Positions 35,552 through 44,764 of a stretch of DNA of 64,000 nt are shown piece by piece. The stretch is from Tuberibacillus sp. Marseille-P3662 (GTDB lineage: Bacteria; Bacillota; Bacilli; Bacillales; Sporolactobacillaceae), in NCBI RefSeq assembly GCF_900178005.1, contig NZ_FXBS01000004.1, positions 62,001-126,000 of the forward strand, read 5' to 3'. Position numbers and translations under genes: made by a program. The notes under the pieces were generated by a model. It did not search any database and was not told the DNA's origin. It saw only the letters and a list, made by a program, of their open reading frames with translations. Positions within the stretch are counted from its first letter, which is position 1; every line of letters starts with the position of its first letter.

Positions 35552-37207
35552 TTATTTTTCCATAGATGACGTGTTTTCATGCGCCGATTGTCGTTTTTCT
35601 TTCGCATAAGAAAATCGCCCCGGATACGCTGTGAGTGCGCCAGATGATAACCAAAATGTCTTGTTAAACATTCGATTAAGAAAGTAGCGATCATGGCTAA
35701 CTGCCAAAACGGTGCCATCATATTGGCGCAACGCTTCTTCCAAAGCCTCCCGCGATTCAATGTCCAAATGGTTGGTCGGTTCATCCAGCAGCAATAAATT
35801 CATGTTCTGATACATCAGCTGAGCTAACTTTAGGCGAATCCGCTCACCGCCGCTGAGTGCGTCGACTTTTTTAAATACTGAAGCACCGAAAAACAAAAAC
35901 TTGGCTAAGATATGACGGGCCTTTTCTTCATTCATGGCTGCGGCATAACGAAACACATCTAATACCGTTGTACCATAGTCTTCCGCAAAAGTGACCTGTT
36001 GTGATAATATCCCAAGTTTGACATTCGATCCGACTTGAACAACACCTGTCTTAGGCGTCCAGTCACCCGTGATTAACTTCAATATCGTTGACTTGCCAGA
36101 CCCATTATCTCCCACTATCGCCGCTTTATCACCCTGGCGGATATGCATATTCACATGGTCAAATAACACGTCATCAAAACCAAATGAAACGTCTTTCAGT
36201 ATGATTACGTCATTACCACTGCGATTTCCTGCCTGAAAGCTAAGAGAAATTTGGTCTTGTTCCGTTTTGGGCCGCTCGATCTTTGTCATCTTCTCCAATG
36301 CCTTCTCCATGCTTTTCGCCCGTCGATGCAAACCATCGTTCGGTGGATTAGCGCGATTCGCCCATGCTTTTAGACGTTTGATGGCTGCCCGCATTTTTTT
36401 GATTTTTTTCTGCTGTTCTTGATAAGCCGCAAATTGCGCCATCATCCGTTTTTCTTTTTCAATCGTGAAATGTGTATACCCACCCTCATAAGATGGCGCG
36501 TCCTGATCATCTAAGTCATAGATTGTCGTCGCAACTTGATCGAGAAAATGACGATCATGGCTTGTCATCACAACGGTGCCACCGTATTGGCGCAAAAATT
36601 GCTCAAGCCAATCCATTGCAGTAATATCTAGGTGGTTCGTTGGCTCATCGACTAAAAGCAGCGCCGGTTCGTTCAATAAATTAATAGCGAGCATGACTTT
36701 AGTTTGCTCACCGCCGCTTAACTCATAGAACAAGCGTTTCCGAAACGCGTGAATTCCAAGACCTGTGGCTACCTGATTAATTTTAGCTTCCATGGTGTAG
36801 CCGCCTTTGTCTTGAAAATCACTTTGTAACATTCCGTATTGTTGAAGCCATTTCTCTAATTGGTTCTCCTCTGATTCTGAAGCCATTTTAGTTTCAATTT
36901 CACGCATTTGTTCAGCGATGAGATGTAAATCACCAAAGGCTTCCCAAAGTAACGCATCAACTGTTTTACCTGCCTCGACTGTTGGTATTTGTTCAACAAA
37001 ACCGATAGACAGGCCTTTTTTATAATGGATATCCCCTTCATCTAACGGTTCCTGACCAGCAATCATCTGCAGCAATGTTGTTTTTCCACATCCATTAGGT
37101 CCGACGAGGGCGACTCGTTCACCTGACTTGATTTCCATCGAATAGTTATTCAAAATTTGTTTATTGTAGATGTTTTTACTGGCATGATTCAAAGAACAAA
37201 CGATCAT
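35552..37207 (-). CDS. ABC-F ATPase, probable ribosome-protection type
   Basis: This 551-residue protein has two ABC domains in one chain and no membrane segment, the ABC-F layout. Domain 1 has GPNGCGKTTLLQM, LSGGEQTKVMLA and LLLVDEPTNHLDI. Domain 2 has GDNGSGKSTILKL, LSGGERIRLKLAQ and LLLLDEPTNHLDI. A basic helical linker (IKKMRAAIKRLKAWANRANPP) lies between them; that linker enters the ribosomal P-site/E-site region in known members. ABC-F proteins either assist translation or displace ribosome-targeting antibiotics. The attenuator leader upstream favours an inducible resistance role. The ATG of MIVCSLNHASK lies behind CGGAGGT; the upstream extension belongs to the leader. Confidence 0.88.
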   Translation of the reverse strand: MIVCSLNHASKNIYNKQILNNYSMEIKSGERVALVGPNGCGKTTLLQMIAGQEPLDEGDIHYKKGLSIGFVEQIPTVEAGKTVDALLWEAFGDLHLIAEQMREIETKMASESEENQLEKWLQQYGMLQSDFQDKGGYTMEAKINQVATGLGIHAFRKRLFYELSGGEQTKVMLAINLLNEPALLLVDEPTNHLDITAMDWLEQFLRQYGGTVVMTSHDRHFLDQVATTIYDLDDQDAPSYEGGYTHFTIEKEKRMMAQFAAYQEQQKKIKKMRAAIKRLKAWANRANPPNDGLHRRAKSMEKALEKMTKIERPKTEQDQISLSFQAGNRSGNDVIILKDVSFGFDDVLFDHVNMHIRQGDKAAIVGDNGSGKSTILKLITGDWTPKTGVVQVGSNVKLGILSQQVTFAEDYGTTVLDVFRYAAAMNEEKARHILAKFLFFGASVFKKVDALSGGERIRLKLAQLMYQNMNLLLLDEPTNHLDIESREALEEALRQYDGTVLAVSHDRYFLNRMFNKTFWLSSGALTAYPGRFSYAKEKRQSAHENTSSMEK

Positions 37208-37226
37208 TTTTGAGACCTCCGAACAT

Positions 37227-37263
37227 AAAAATAACCCTGGATGATCCGATATCACCCAGGGTT
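37227..37263 (-). terminator. Attenuator hairpin just upstream of the ABC-F gene
   Basis: On the minus strand, AACCCTGGGTGAT pairs with ATCATCCAGGGTT (one G-T pair) around 5 nt and is followed by ATTTTTAT. It ends about 20 nt before the ABC-F start, so as a terminator it would block expression unless an alternative fold prevents it. Confidence 0.8.
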
Positions 37264-37282
37264 TTGGCAAAATAATACACAC

Positions 37283-37307
37283 AAAAGGAGAGTGATGCCC
37301 ACTCTCC
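37283..37307 (-). promoter_or_regulatory. Second leader hairpin, possible anti-terminator/alternative terminator
   Basis: On the minus strand, GGAGAGTG pairs perfectly with CACTCTCC around a 5-nt loop and is followed by TTTT. It lies between the leader ORF and the attenuator hairpin. Confidence 0.6.
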
Positions 37308-37359
37308 CTCAGGAATAGCTAAACTAAAGTTTTTTGGCTGGAATCGCATCACATTCAAA

Positions 37360-37479
37360 TCATATAGTGTTGTCCTCAAAATGGGCATACGTCACCCATG
37401 TCAAAGAAACACCAGAAATAATGGCGCGGCACAAGTATAAATACATTTGCGTTTGCGTCCGGCCAATGAATGATAACAC
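37360..37479 (-). CDS. Leader peptide of the ABC-F gene (39 codons)
   Basis: A GTG start lies 9 nt behind a strong GGAGGTG. The 39-codon frame begins (M)LSFIGRTQTQMYLYLCRA and ends VTYAHFEDNTI before TGA. It lies between a recognisable promoter and two hairpins preceding an ABC-F gene. Known antibiotic-inducible ABC-F and erm-type genes use such a short ORF: a drug-stalled ribosome on it changes the downstream RNA fold and allows read-through. The role here is inferred from that arrangement. The peptide resembles nothing I recognise. Confidence 0.65.
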   Translation of the reverse strand: MLSFIGRTQTQMYLYLCRAIISGVSLTWVTYAHFEDNTI

Positions 37480-37513
37480 GATTCCACACCTCCGTTCCGT
37501 CATAATTAAGCTA

Positions 37514-37542
37514 ATTATAAAATAATTTCAGATCATTAGCAA
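37514..37542 (-). promoter_or_regulatory. Promoter of the ABC-F leader transcript
   Basis: On the minus strand, TTGCTA (37537-37542) is separated by exactly 17 nt from a perfect TATAAT (37514-37519). The transcription start would fall near 37507, about 15-20 nt before the leader peptide ribosome binding site. Confidence 0.7.
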
Positions 37543-37707
37543 GCGGTCACAGGATGTTTTGTCCTTCAAATCTGTTTTTAAAAGTCCCTTGTAAAAATTA
37601 TACGAACAAAGTCTAAAAAACTTTTATGTTATTATGATGATCTGGTAAACTATAGAAAAAGCATGAAATGAATACTCATTCATTAACTATTTAGGCAGGC
37701 GATTAAA

Positions 37708-38613
37708 ATGACAATCCTAGAAATTTTTAATGTGATTATTCCTGTTATTGTTATTATTATCATCGGCGTCATTGTAGGCAAATGTTTAAAAGTTGACACT
37801 AAGCCGATCTCTGATTTATGTTTATATGTCTTTAGTCCGGCTTTGTTTTTTCACTCCGTGGTGACCTCGCAGCTAAATTTACTGGATTTGGGCAGAATCG
37901 CCTTATTTGCATTTGTTGTCTTAGGTCTATTTGATGTGCTTGTCCGAATATTAGGTGCGATATTTAAAACAAGTCGTTCTAATATTAATGCGCTGCTCTT
38001 GGCTAGTTCATTTCCGAATTCAGGTAATTATGGATTGCCGATTATCATGTTTGCCTTCGGTCAGGCAGGTGTCGCTGTCGCCATTATTTATATGGTTGTC
38101 CAATCGTTCCTTATGAATTCCGTTGGGGTTTTCTATGCTTCCCAGAGTGCTGAAAACGGCGCCAAAAAAGCTCTAATGAACATTCTAAAGATGCCGGGAT
38201 TCACAGCCATTATTTTGGCTATTCTCATTAAGATCGTCCATTTCCAAGTCCCTGAATCGATCATGGATCCTATTGAACTATTGGGTCAAGCGGCGATCCC
38301 CACTTTACTAACCTTACTAGGAGTGACGCTATCAACGATTAGTATCAATAAGGCTAAAGCCTTTATCAGCTTGGCGAGTGCCTTTAAATTGATGGTATTT
38401 CCGTGCATAGCACTCCTTGTTATTGACTTTTTTTATCCTTTCGATTCGTTGCCGAGTAAAGTACTTATTTTAGAAGCCGCAACTCCGACAGCCGCGACCG
38501 CTACATTATTATCCATTAAATTTGACATGAAGTCTGAGTACGTATCGAGTGCTTTATTTTTCTCAACTTTACTTAGTATGGTCACGATCCCTTTATTACT
38601 TTTTATATTATGA
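37708..38613 (+). CDS. AEC (auxin efflux carrier)-family transporter
   Basis: This 301-residue protein has about ten membrane helices with the AEC family pattern: FNVIIPVIVIIIIGVIVGKCLKVD at the start, SSFPNSGNYGLPIIMFAFGQ in the middle (family signature) and ILEAATPTAATATLLSIKF near the end. Bacterial members export or import organic acids such as malate; the substrate here is unknown. It is divergent from the ABC-F leader. A GC-rich hairpin follows the stop codon. Confidence 0.88.
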   Translation: MTILEIFNVIIPVIVIIIIGVIVGKCLKVDTKPISDLCLYVFSPALFFHSVVTSQLNLLDLGRIALFAFVVLGLFDVLVRILGAIFKTSRSNINALLLASSFPNSGNYGLPIIMFAFGQAGVAVAIIYMVVQSFLMNSVGVFYASQSAENGAKKALMNILKMPGFTAIILAILIKIVHFQVPESIMDPIELLGQAAIPTLLTLLGVTLSTISINKAKAFISLASAFKLMVFPCIALLVIDFFYPFDSLPSKVLILEAATPTAATATLLSIKFDMKSEYVSSALFFSTLLSMVTIPLLLFIL

Positions 38614-38619
38614 AAGGCC

Positions 38620-38644
38620 CTCCCCGCTTAAAAAGGGCGGGGAG
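38620..38644 (+). terminator. Hairpin after the AEC transporter gene
   Basis: CTCCCCGC pairs with GCGGGGAG around about 9 nt. No proper T-tract follows, so termination strength is uncertain. Confidence 0.5.
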
Positions 38645-38893
38645 TCATTAAAAAATTAAAGTATTCATTTACAGGCAAAAATTTTTACAGGGCTAAACGC
38701 TCTAGACATGTTATCATATAAATGATTCTTTCACCCCAGACCCTGTTATTAATTGAACCTCTCTTATTTGGTGTGTTATTCCAAAACTTCAAACTTTCTA
38801 TGACATCTATAGGATATAAGCAGTATTCTTCATTATGTTAATGTATAATAGTATAAAAAGCTTATTATATAATGGATTAGGGGAGGCATTACA

Positions 38894-39577
38894 ATGTTTT
38901 TTCACCCTATGGATATTTTAATTATCATTGCCTTCGGGCTTGCCTTATGGGCTCAATATAAAGTTAAAAACAATTTTAATGAATGGTCAGAGGTTGCTGC
39001 ATCATCGCACATGTCTGGAGCGGAAACGGCAAGGCGCATGCTTGATCAAAACGGTCTTCATCATATTCCGATTGAACCCGTTCAAGGTGCTTTATCCGAC
39101 CATTATGATCCAATCAAAAAAGTCGTCCGCTTATCTGAACCCGTTTACTATGGTCATTCGATCGCATCCATCTCTGTAGCGTCCCATGAAATTGGTCACG
39201 CCATTCAGGATAAAGAAAGTTACAGTATGCTTGTTCTGCGTCATAAAATCTTCCCTGTAGCTAATTTTAGTTCGGGGGTAGCCCCTTTTATGTTGATTGG
39301 TGGTTTCTTGCTACAACAATCGTCTCTCATTGGGTTAGGGATTATTCTTTTCTCCCTCGCCGTTGCATTTCAAGTCGTCACGCTGCCCGTTGAATTCAAT
39401 GCCAGCGCTCGCGCCAAACGTTGGATTGTTACTGAAGGTATCATTGAAAAGCAAGAGAGAACCGGTGTGAATAAGGTCCTTAACGCCGCAGCTTTAACCT
39501 ATGTCGCATCCATGCTGATTGCTCTTTTGGAGTTGATCAAATATATTATGATCTTCACGCAAACAAATGACGATTAA
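38894..39577 (+). CDS. yugP: YugP-type membrane zinc metallopeptidase
   Basis: This 227-residue protein has an N-terminal membrane anchor (MDILIIIAFGLALWAQYKV). The zinc site is VASHEIGHAIQD (HExxH), and the third ligand region follows in LPVEFNASARAKRWI (E-F-x-A-S-x-R-A). Two central helices and a C-terminal helix are hydrophobic. It matches the YugP/DUF1761-like neutral zinc metallopeptidase family; the substrate is unknown. The ATG lies behind AGGGGAGG. The upstream roughly 280 bp hold a TATAAT near 38847 and nothing else I can identify. Confidence 0.9.
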   Translation: MFFHPMDILIIIAFGLALWAQYKVKNNFNEWSEVAASSHMSGAETARRMLDQNGLHHIPIEPVQGALSDHYDPIKKVVRLSEPVYYGHSIASISVASHEIGHAIQDKESYSMLVLRHKIFPVANFSSGVAPFMLIGGFLLQQSSLIGLGIILFSLAVAFQVVTLPVEFNASARAKRWIVTEGIIEKQERTGVNKVLNAAALTYVASMLIALLELIKYIMIFTQTNDD

Positions 39578-39697
39578 TGATCATAATATTGTAGTTTTAC
39601 CGCAAGAATGTGATTCTGTCGATTTGTGGGAATGATAGCTCTTAAGCATAATACAAGTTTTTCACGTTAGTTTATCATTTCCTGGGGAATAATGTCG

Positions 39698-40067
39698 GAA
39701 AGCGACTTGGACAGAAGTATATGAGTCACAGAATCATCCGAACTGGTTTATTACAGTTCGGATGATTTGTTGAAATTATCATGGCTGTCATCGCTTCGTC
39801 AAAATCCTTCGCTTGCCGCGGGGACGGCCTCAGCTAACTTGGTAAAGAAAAACCCTTTACCAAGTGGATCTTCGGCTCGTGCTCCTGCATCTTCAAACCT
39901 ATTCAGAGAAGCAAGATGCTTCGTCGCAGTCCAAAGAAGCTTATTCTGAGGCGTTCGTGCTGTTCCCGCAGGCGTCTACGTATTTTGACGACGCTTAGAC
40001 TTGCTTTCATATCTTATTGTTTGGCTTCCTGAGTATCCTGTCTTAGATTTGTCCCAGCCTCTTTTTT
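39698..40067. repeat. Inverted-repeat-bounded structured intergenic element, copy 2
   Basis: This is the reverse complement of the element at 27.15 kb with very high identity over most of its length, plus an insertion of about 75 bp (39887-39962) absent from copy 1. The ACTTGGTAAAG hairpin (39837-39865) and the ATCATCCGAAC hairpin are both conserved. It lies between the convergent yugP and sbcC genes, and its outer end overlaps the sbcC stop codon. The open frame through its middle has no ribosome binding site and is not a gene. Confidence 0.9.
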
Positions 40068-43000
40068 ATAATACAGCGAGTTCGACTTGTGTCCCGCGTC
40101 CGGAGGGTTCAGAGGGATGAACCACAAGTTTACGTGGTAAACGTTGCTGCAGTTCAGGAACATGACTGATGACACCAATCGCCATATTATTTGTTTGTAA
40201 TTTTTCCAAGGCGGTGACAACAGTATCGAGCAATTCATGATCCAGGGTACCAAACCCTTCATCTAGGAAGAAAAATTGTAGTGGCGTTTCGCCGCGTAGC
40301 TGGATCTGGCCTGAGAGCGCTAATGCCAGGGCGAGCGATGTTAAAAAGGTTTCCCCGCCTGATAGAGATGATACCGGTCGGCGAATACCGCCGTTAGCAT
40401 CATCGCGGATAATAAACCCGCCGTCGACATCCACTTCCAACGCGTAACGTTGGCGCGTGAGTTGACCCAAACGCTGTGACGCGTCACGGCTGATATGCAT
40501 CAACTGTTCTTGAGCGATATATTCGACAAAGCTATTGCCCTTAAAAATCGATTGCAATTGTTTAATTTGATCTAATTGCTGCTCTAACTCGCGTTTCTGT
40601 GTTTCTAATTCTTGATACCTTTGATGCTTTTCGGACAATCGCTCCCATTCACTTTTTAAAGTCGCTACATCTTGTCCGATGGTGGCATACTCAGATTTTA
40701 AGGTTTCAAGTCGCTCACTGACCTCTGTAAATTGCTCTTGGGTGATGCGTTCATGCCCCAACAGATCATCCTGCTTTTTTAATTCCGACTGAACGACGTG
40801 CCACTCTTTTTCATAGGCTTCAATCTGTTGTTTCATACTCGTTTTATCTTGTTCGGAGAGCATCACCGTTTCGGCATCTGAGCGGCTGGCAAATCCACCT
40901 GCTTTCAAAGCCTGTATAAGCTTTTGATCATGGGCTTCTTTTCGTTTCAGTGCATCGTCATAGGCACTCTTTTGATTGGAATAAGATTTTTCGGCGGCAA
41001 ACCGTTGTTGTTGCGCTTCCTGCCACTGTTCATAAGTATATTGTTCCCGTTGTTTCATTTGTTCAACGGATTGTTTCGTATCAGTGAGCACTTGTTCCAG
41101 ATCAGCGACAGGCGTCGCTGTTAGGGCCTCGTACCGCTCCGTTTGTTGAACGATAGTCTTCTCTATTTCTTCAATGCGTGTTGCCATACCCGTCCGTTCA
41201 GACGTTGCTTGATTTTTCGCACGTGTAACATCATCCAACGCTTGGCGTTCTTGTTCAACATGATTTTGGGTGTCTTGCAGTTGTTTTTGCAACTGTTCGT
41301 GACGGGCGTCTTGTTTTTGTACCGTCTGCAAGTCTTCATCAAGCTCATCAAACGAAGTATAACCATATTGCTCTTGCCATGTTTTAAATCGAGAAAGGCT
41401 AATGTCTTTGAGTTCCACCAACTTAGCCTGAACTTTCTCCTCCTCAACTGCCACTGTTTGTCGCTTGGTTTCTGTTGATGTTAGACCTTGTCGATGATGC
41501 TGTTCCTGTTGATAGACTGTCTTCAGTTGTTCATTCAATTGCAACACATCTTGCTGCAATGGCTTAAATTGATCCAACAAACCTTGTGCATGGTTCACCC
41601 GATCCCGATGTGAGTAGGGGGATTCATCGTCATCATCAGCAGCAGCTGCATGTGTATCTTGAGAAGCATTGACGTCTATATCTGTTAATTGTTGGGCCAT
41701 ATCTTCCAGTCGCTCTTTAAGAGCTTCCAACTTAGGTAAGACTTCATTTATATTGGTGGTATAGCGATCCGCCTCTTCTAATCGTTCTAATAGACTCTCT
41801 ATATCCCTACTTTCTTCATCAACATGAGCTGGATCTGGATGATGCTCGGCACCACAAACTGGACAAGGTTCACCGTCTTGTAATCTATGGATGAGTTGGG
41901 TGACAAGGTGCTTCTCTTTCACCTTATCGGCCTGTTGTTGATCAATATGTCTCCTTTGTCCAATCCAATCCTTATCCACAAGCAATTGTTCCTGGGTGTT
42001 CGCGACAGAATGGTAGAGGTTCAAACAACGGTCGTAAACTCGAGTTAACTCAGCAGCACTCGATTCAAGCTGTTTCTGATACTGACGAATGGTCTGATCC
42101 AGCGCGGTCAGTTGTTCCTCATATTGATGCTTGTCTTTTTTGAGTGCCGTATATTGCTCTTTCAGCGCCATGATCGCCTTCCTATCTTCCGACGCTTGGC
42201 GCAGATGTTCCCTGTGTTCAGGAGTGATGGCCGCCTTTTGGATAGCATCTTGAATCTGTTTGACTTTGCGATTCGCTTCATCCAACGCTTGTTGCTTGCT
42301 GTCATATCGTTTTTGATAGCTGTCTACTGTTTTATCTAAAGCCGTCAACTTTTGCTGCTCATCGGACAGTGTTCGTTGATTAACAGTAAGCTCATGCGCG
42401 ATCTGCTGCGCTTGGTTCAATTGCTGAATGGTTGCCTGCAGTTGTGGTTCCTGTTCTGAGCGCCTGTCGCGAGCTTCGGTAAACTGCTTCGACGATTCCT
42501 GTTCTTGCGTCTTTCTGTGTTGATATTCCCTTTCTAAAGCACGCATATCTTGTTCTAATTGTTTTATTTCCTCGTTGATATGATCGACATCTTGCACGTA
42601 GGGCTTAAGCTGTTCCGCCTCTTCAGCTTGCGATAGCGAATGCTTCAGGGTCTCGATCTTCTTTTGCTGCTCAAGAAGAGACGTTTGTTTCTCTTGTAAC
42701 GCGTCACGTTCATTCGTCCATTGGTAACGTTGTTTCTTTCGTTCGTATTCCTGTTCTGTTGTGGTTAATTGTTTATAAGCTTGTTGATACTTTTCATTGG
42801 CCGCGTCATACTGTGTTTTAACATGATCTAAAGTCGCCTTAGAGGCATCACCGAGACCATTCATTTCGGCTTCAACATTACTATAACGAGACTGATAATC
42901 TTGCAAGCGACCTCGGATCGTATCATTCAGACGATCGCCATAACGTTCCAAATGAAAGAGGCGTTGCAGCATTCGGCGGCGTTCGGCCCCTTTTAACGTC

Positions 43001-43473
43001 AAGAATTCAGCAAATTTCCCTTGTGGAAGAACAACAGCCCTTGTAAAGTCATCATGCGTTAGTCCGAGGAGATTTTGAACTAACTGGGTCACATCGCGCT
43101 CTTTATCCGCTAGAACAGTCGCCTCACCGGTGACATCAAGCATACGACAACTGCCGATTTGCAAGCCGCCGGTTTTCGCTTCTTTATAAACACGTTCAAC
43201 ACGGTAACGCTTCGATTCATTTAAACCCAGTTCAAATGTCAATGTGACGGTCAACTGCTGTTCACCGTGATTAAGAATCCCTTTCGTATTATTCATCGCA
43301 CGTTCAACTTTTCCATATAAAGCCAAGGTCATCGCATCAAGCAGCGTGGATTTGCCGCTCCCCGTCGGACCAAAAATCCCGAATACGCCTCCTTGACACA
43401 AAGTATCAAAGTCAATCGTCTGTTTTTCTCTAAAACTATGAAGACCGGAAATCGTCATTTCAACCGGGCGCAT
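40066..43473 (-). CDS. sbcC: Exonuclease subunit SbcC
   Basis: SbcC is the SMC-like ATPase of the SbcCD (Rad50-Mre11) complex, which opens hairpins and processes blocked double-strand ends. The 1135-residue chain has Walker A FGPTGSGKSTLLDAMTLALYG near residue 40. Two long coiled-coil arms flank the zinc hook CPVCGAEHHPD near residue 545. The C-terminal half holds SSLSGGETFLTSLALALALSGQ and FFFLDEGFGTLD. Length and order are normal. It follows sbcD after 96 bp. The stop codon lies within the end of the structured repeat. Confidence 0.96.
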   Translation of the reverse strand: MRPVEMTISGLHSFREKQTIDFDTLCQGGVFGIFGPTGSGKSTLLDAMTLALYGKVERAMNNTKGILNHGEQQLTVTLTFELGLNESKRYRVERVYKEAKTGGLQIGSCRMLDVTGEATVLADKERDVTQLVQNLLGLTHDDFTRAVVLPQGKFAEFLTLKGAERRRMLQRLFHLERYGDRLNDTIRGRLQDYQSRYSNVEAEMNGLGDASKATLDHVKTQYDAANEKYQQAYKQLTTTEQEYERKKQRYQWTNERDALQEKQTSLLEQQKKIETLKHSLSQAEEAEQLKPYVQDVDHINEEIKQLEQDMRALEREYQHRKTQEQESSKQFTEARDRRSEQEPQLQATIQQLNQAQQIAHELTVNQRTLSDEQQKLTALDKTVDSYQKRYDSKQQALDEANRKVKQIQDAIQKAAITPEHREHLRQASEDRKAIMALKEQYTALKKDKHQYEEQLTALDQTIRQYQKQLESSAAELTRVYDRCLNLYHSVANTQEQLLVDKDWIGQRRHIDQQQADKVKEKHLVTQLIHRLQDGEPCPVCGAEHHPDPAHVDEESRDIESLLERLEEADRYTTNINEVLPKLEALKERLEDMAQQLTDIDVNASQDTHAAAADDDDESPYSHRDRVNHAQGLLDQFKPLQQDVLQLNEQLKTVYQQEQHHRQGLTSTETKRQTVAVEEEKVQAKLVELKDISLSRFKTWQEQYGYTSFDELDEDLQTVQKQDARHEQLQKQLQDTQNHVEQERQALDDVTRAKNQATSERTGMATRIEEIEKTIVQQTERYEALTATPVADLEQVLTDTKQSVEQMKQREQYTYEQWQEAQQQRFAAEKSYSNQKSAYDDALKRKEAHDQKLIQALKAGGFASRSDAETVMLSEQDKTSMKQQIEAYEKEWHVVQSELKKQDDLLGHERITQEQFTEVSERLETLKSEYATIGQDVATLKSEWERLSEKHQRYQELETQKRELEQQLDQIKQLQSIFKGNSFVEYIAQEQLMHISRDASQRLGQLTRQRYALEVDVDGGFIIRDDANGGIRRPVSSLSGGETFLTSLALALALSGQIQLRGETPLQFFFLDEGFGTLDHELLDTVVTALEKLQTNNMAIGVISHVPELQQRLPRKLVVHPSEPSGRGTQVELAVL

Positions 43474-43569
43474 ATGGGTGACCTCCCTTCTTCTGTATAT
43501 ATGCCAACAACATTGATAAAACTTCCTATTAAATTGATAAGGTTAGGCTTAGCGTAATAGCGGTGTATT

Positions 43570-44748
43570 CTAATCATGATGATCTTCATCCGTCTCATGA
43601 ACCAATTCTAAAAACAGCTCCGTGAGCGCTTCATCCGGCTCTCCACCGCCGGTTTGTTTTTTATAAAATCGCTTAAAGATATCGTCAAGCGGCAATTGCT
43701 CCGGATTCACCGTGTCATCGTCCATAGGCACTTGGTTGCCGACAAACACGGGTCGTATATGAACGATACCTTGATGCCAGCGACGGATGTTCTGGATTTC
43801 CTGAATGGACGGAGATTCCGTGACAGTCACTTCCAAATCAATCCAGGCATTAGCGTCGCGCCCTTCTTCCAACCATCGATAAACATCGTCCATACCACCT
43901 GTCGCTTGCCACTTCACAAGGGGTTTGCCTGAAGATAAATAAACTTCCTTCCATTCAGCACTGCCTCCAGGGACCACATCAATCATCGTTACCGACTTCG
44001 GCTGGTGAGCTTCACTGAAGCTATAAGCCAGCGGTGAACCGGCATAGCGCACCGGCTGTTCATCCTTTCTTATCGTTTGCGGCCGATGGAGATGTCCCAA
44101 GGCTGTATATTGAGCCACCCCGGGCAGAGCGTCACTCGTAACCGTATAAGCCCCACCAACCTGTATGGGACGTTCTGAATCGGATTCACTGCCACCGGCC
44201 ATAAAAAGATGGCTCATGACAATATTAACGGTGTCCTCGCGAAACGTATGAGCATGTTCATGAAACAGATAGCTGACCCGTTCGTTGTAAGCCGTTTGCA
44301 GGACACGATCATCATTCAGTTGACTAAGACATTCATTTAATCGGCTTTCGGACGGGTAAGGAACAGGGCTTAACACTAACACTTCCCCTGTCCGAACCGG
44401 GATCTGCACGGGCTGTGGGACAGGTTGCCCAATCAACTCAACGCCGTGGATGGCCGCAAGTGGTCGTGCTGCCTGCAGACGTGCGGGACTATCATGATTA
44501 CCGGAAATAATCAATACAGGACGCTCACCATCGGCGCTCAGCCGTTTGACCGTTTCATAAAACAACGTTTCCGACTCGGCTGGGGGGTTGACGGTATCAA
44601 ACACGTCACCAGCCATGAGTACAGCATCAACCTGTTCATCCTCGGCGATTTGGCAGATTTCTGTTAAAACATCAACTTGCTCCTGATGACGTGACCGCCC
44701 TTCAAGCGTCCGTCCCAAATGCCAATCGGCCGTATGCAATAAACGCAT
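43570..44748 (-). CDS. sbcD: Exonuclease subunit SbcD
   Basis: SbcD is the Mre11-type manganese nuclease partner of SbcC. The 392-residue protein has the phosphoesterase motifs in order: LLHTADWHLGRTLEG, LMAGDVFDTVNPP, ISGNHDSPARLQ, VMSHLFMAGG and YTALGHLHRPQ, with the capping domain after residue 270. The ATG lies 7 nt behind GGGAGG. It is downstream of addA by 16 bp, so addB, addA, sbcD and sbcC probably form one repair operon. Confidence 0.96.
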   Translation of the reverse strand: MRLLHTADWHLGRTLEGRSRHQEQVDVLTEICQIAEDEQVDAVLMAGDVFDTVNPPAESETLFYETVKRLSADGERPVLIISGNHDSPARLQAARPLAAIHGVELIGQPVPQPVQIPVRTGEVLVLSPVPYPSESRLNECLSQLNDDRVLQTAYNERVSYLFHEHAHTFREDTVNIVMSHLFMAGGSESDSERPIQVGGAYTVTSDALPGVAQYTALGHLHRPQTIRKDEQPVRYAGSPLAYSFSEAHQPKSVTMIDVVPGGSAEWKEVYLSSGKPLVKWQATGGMDDVYRWLEEGRDANAWIDLEVTVTESPSIQEIQNIRRWHQGIVHIRPVFVGNQVPMDDDTVNPEQLPLDDIFKRFYKKQTGGGEPDEALTELFLELVHETDEDHHD

Positions 44749-44764
44749 CCATTATCCTCCCTTC

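Noticed and set aside
37176-37388. 70-codon frame spanning the attenuator and the start of the ABC-F gene
   Set aside because: It has no ribosome binding site, and it runs through both hairpins and into the ABC-F gene in another frame; the 39-codon ORF upstream fits a leader peptide better.
39767-39949. 60-codon frame inside structured element copy 2
   Set aside because: No ribosome binding site, hairpin-rich DNA, and the frame is not kept in copy 1.
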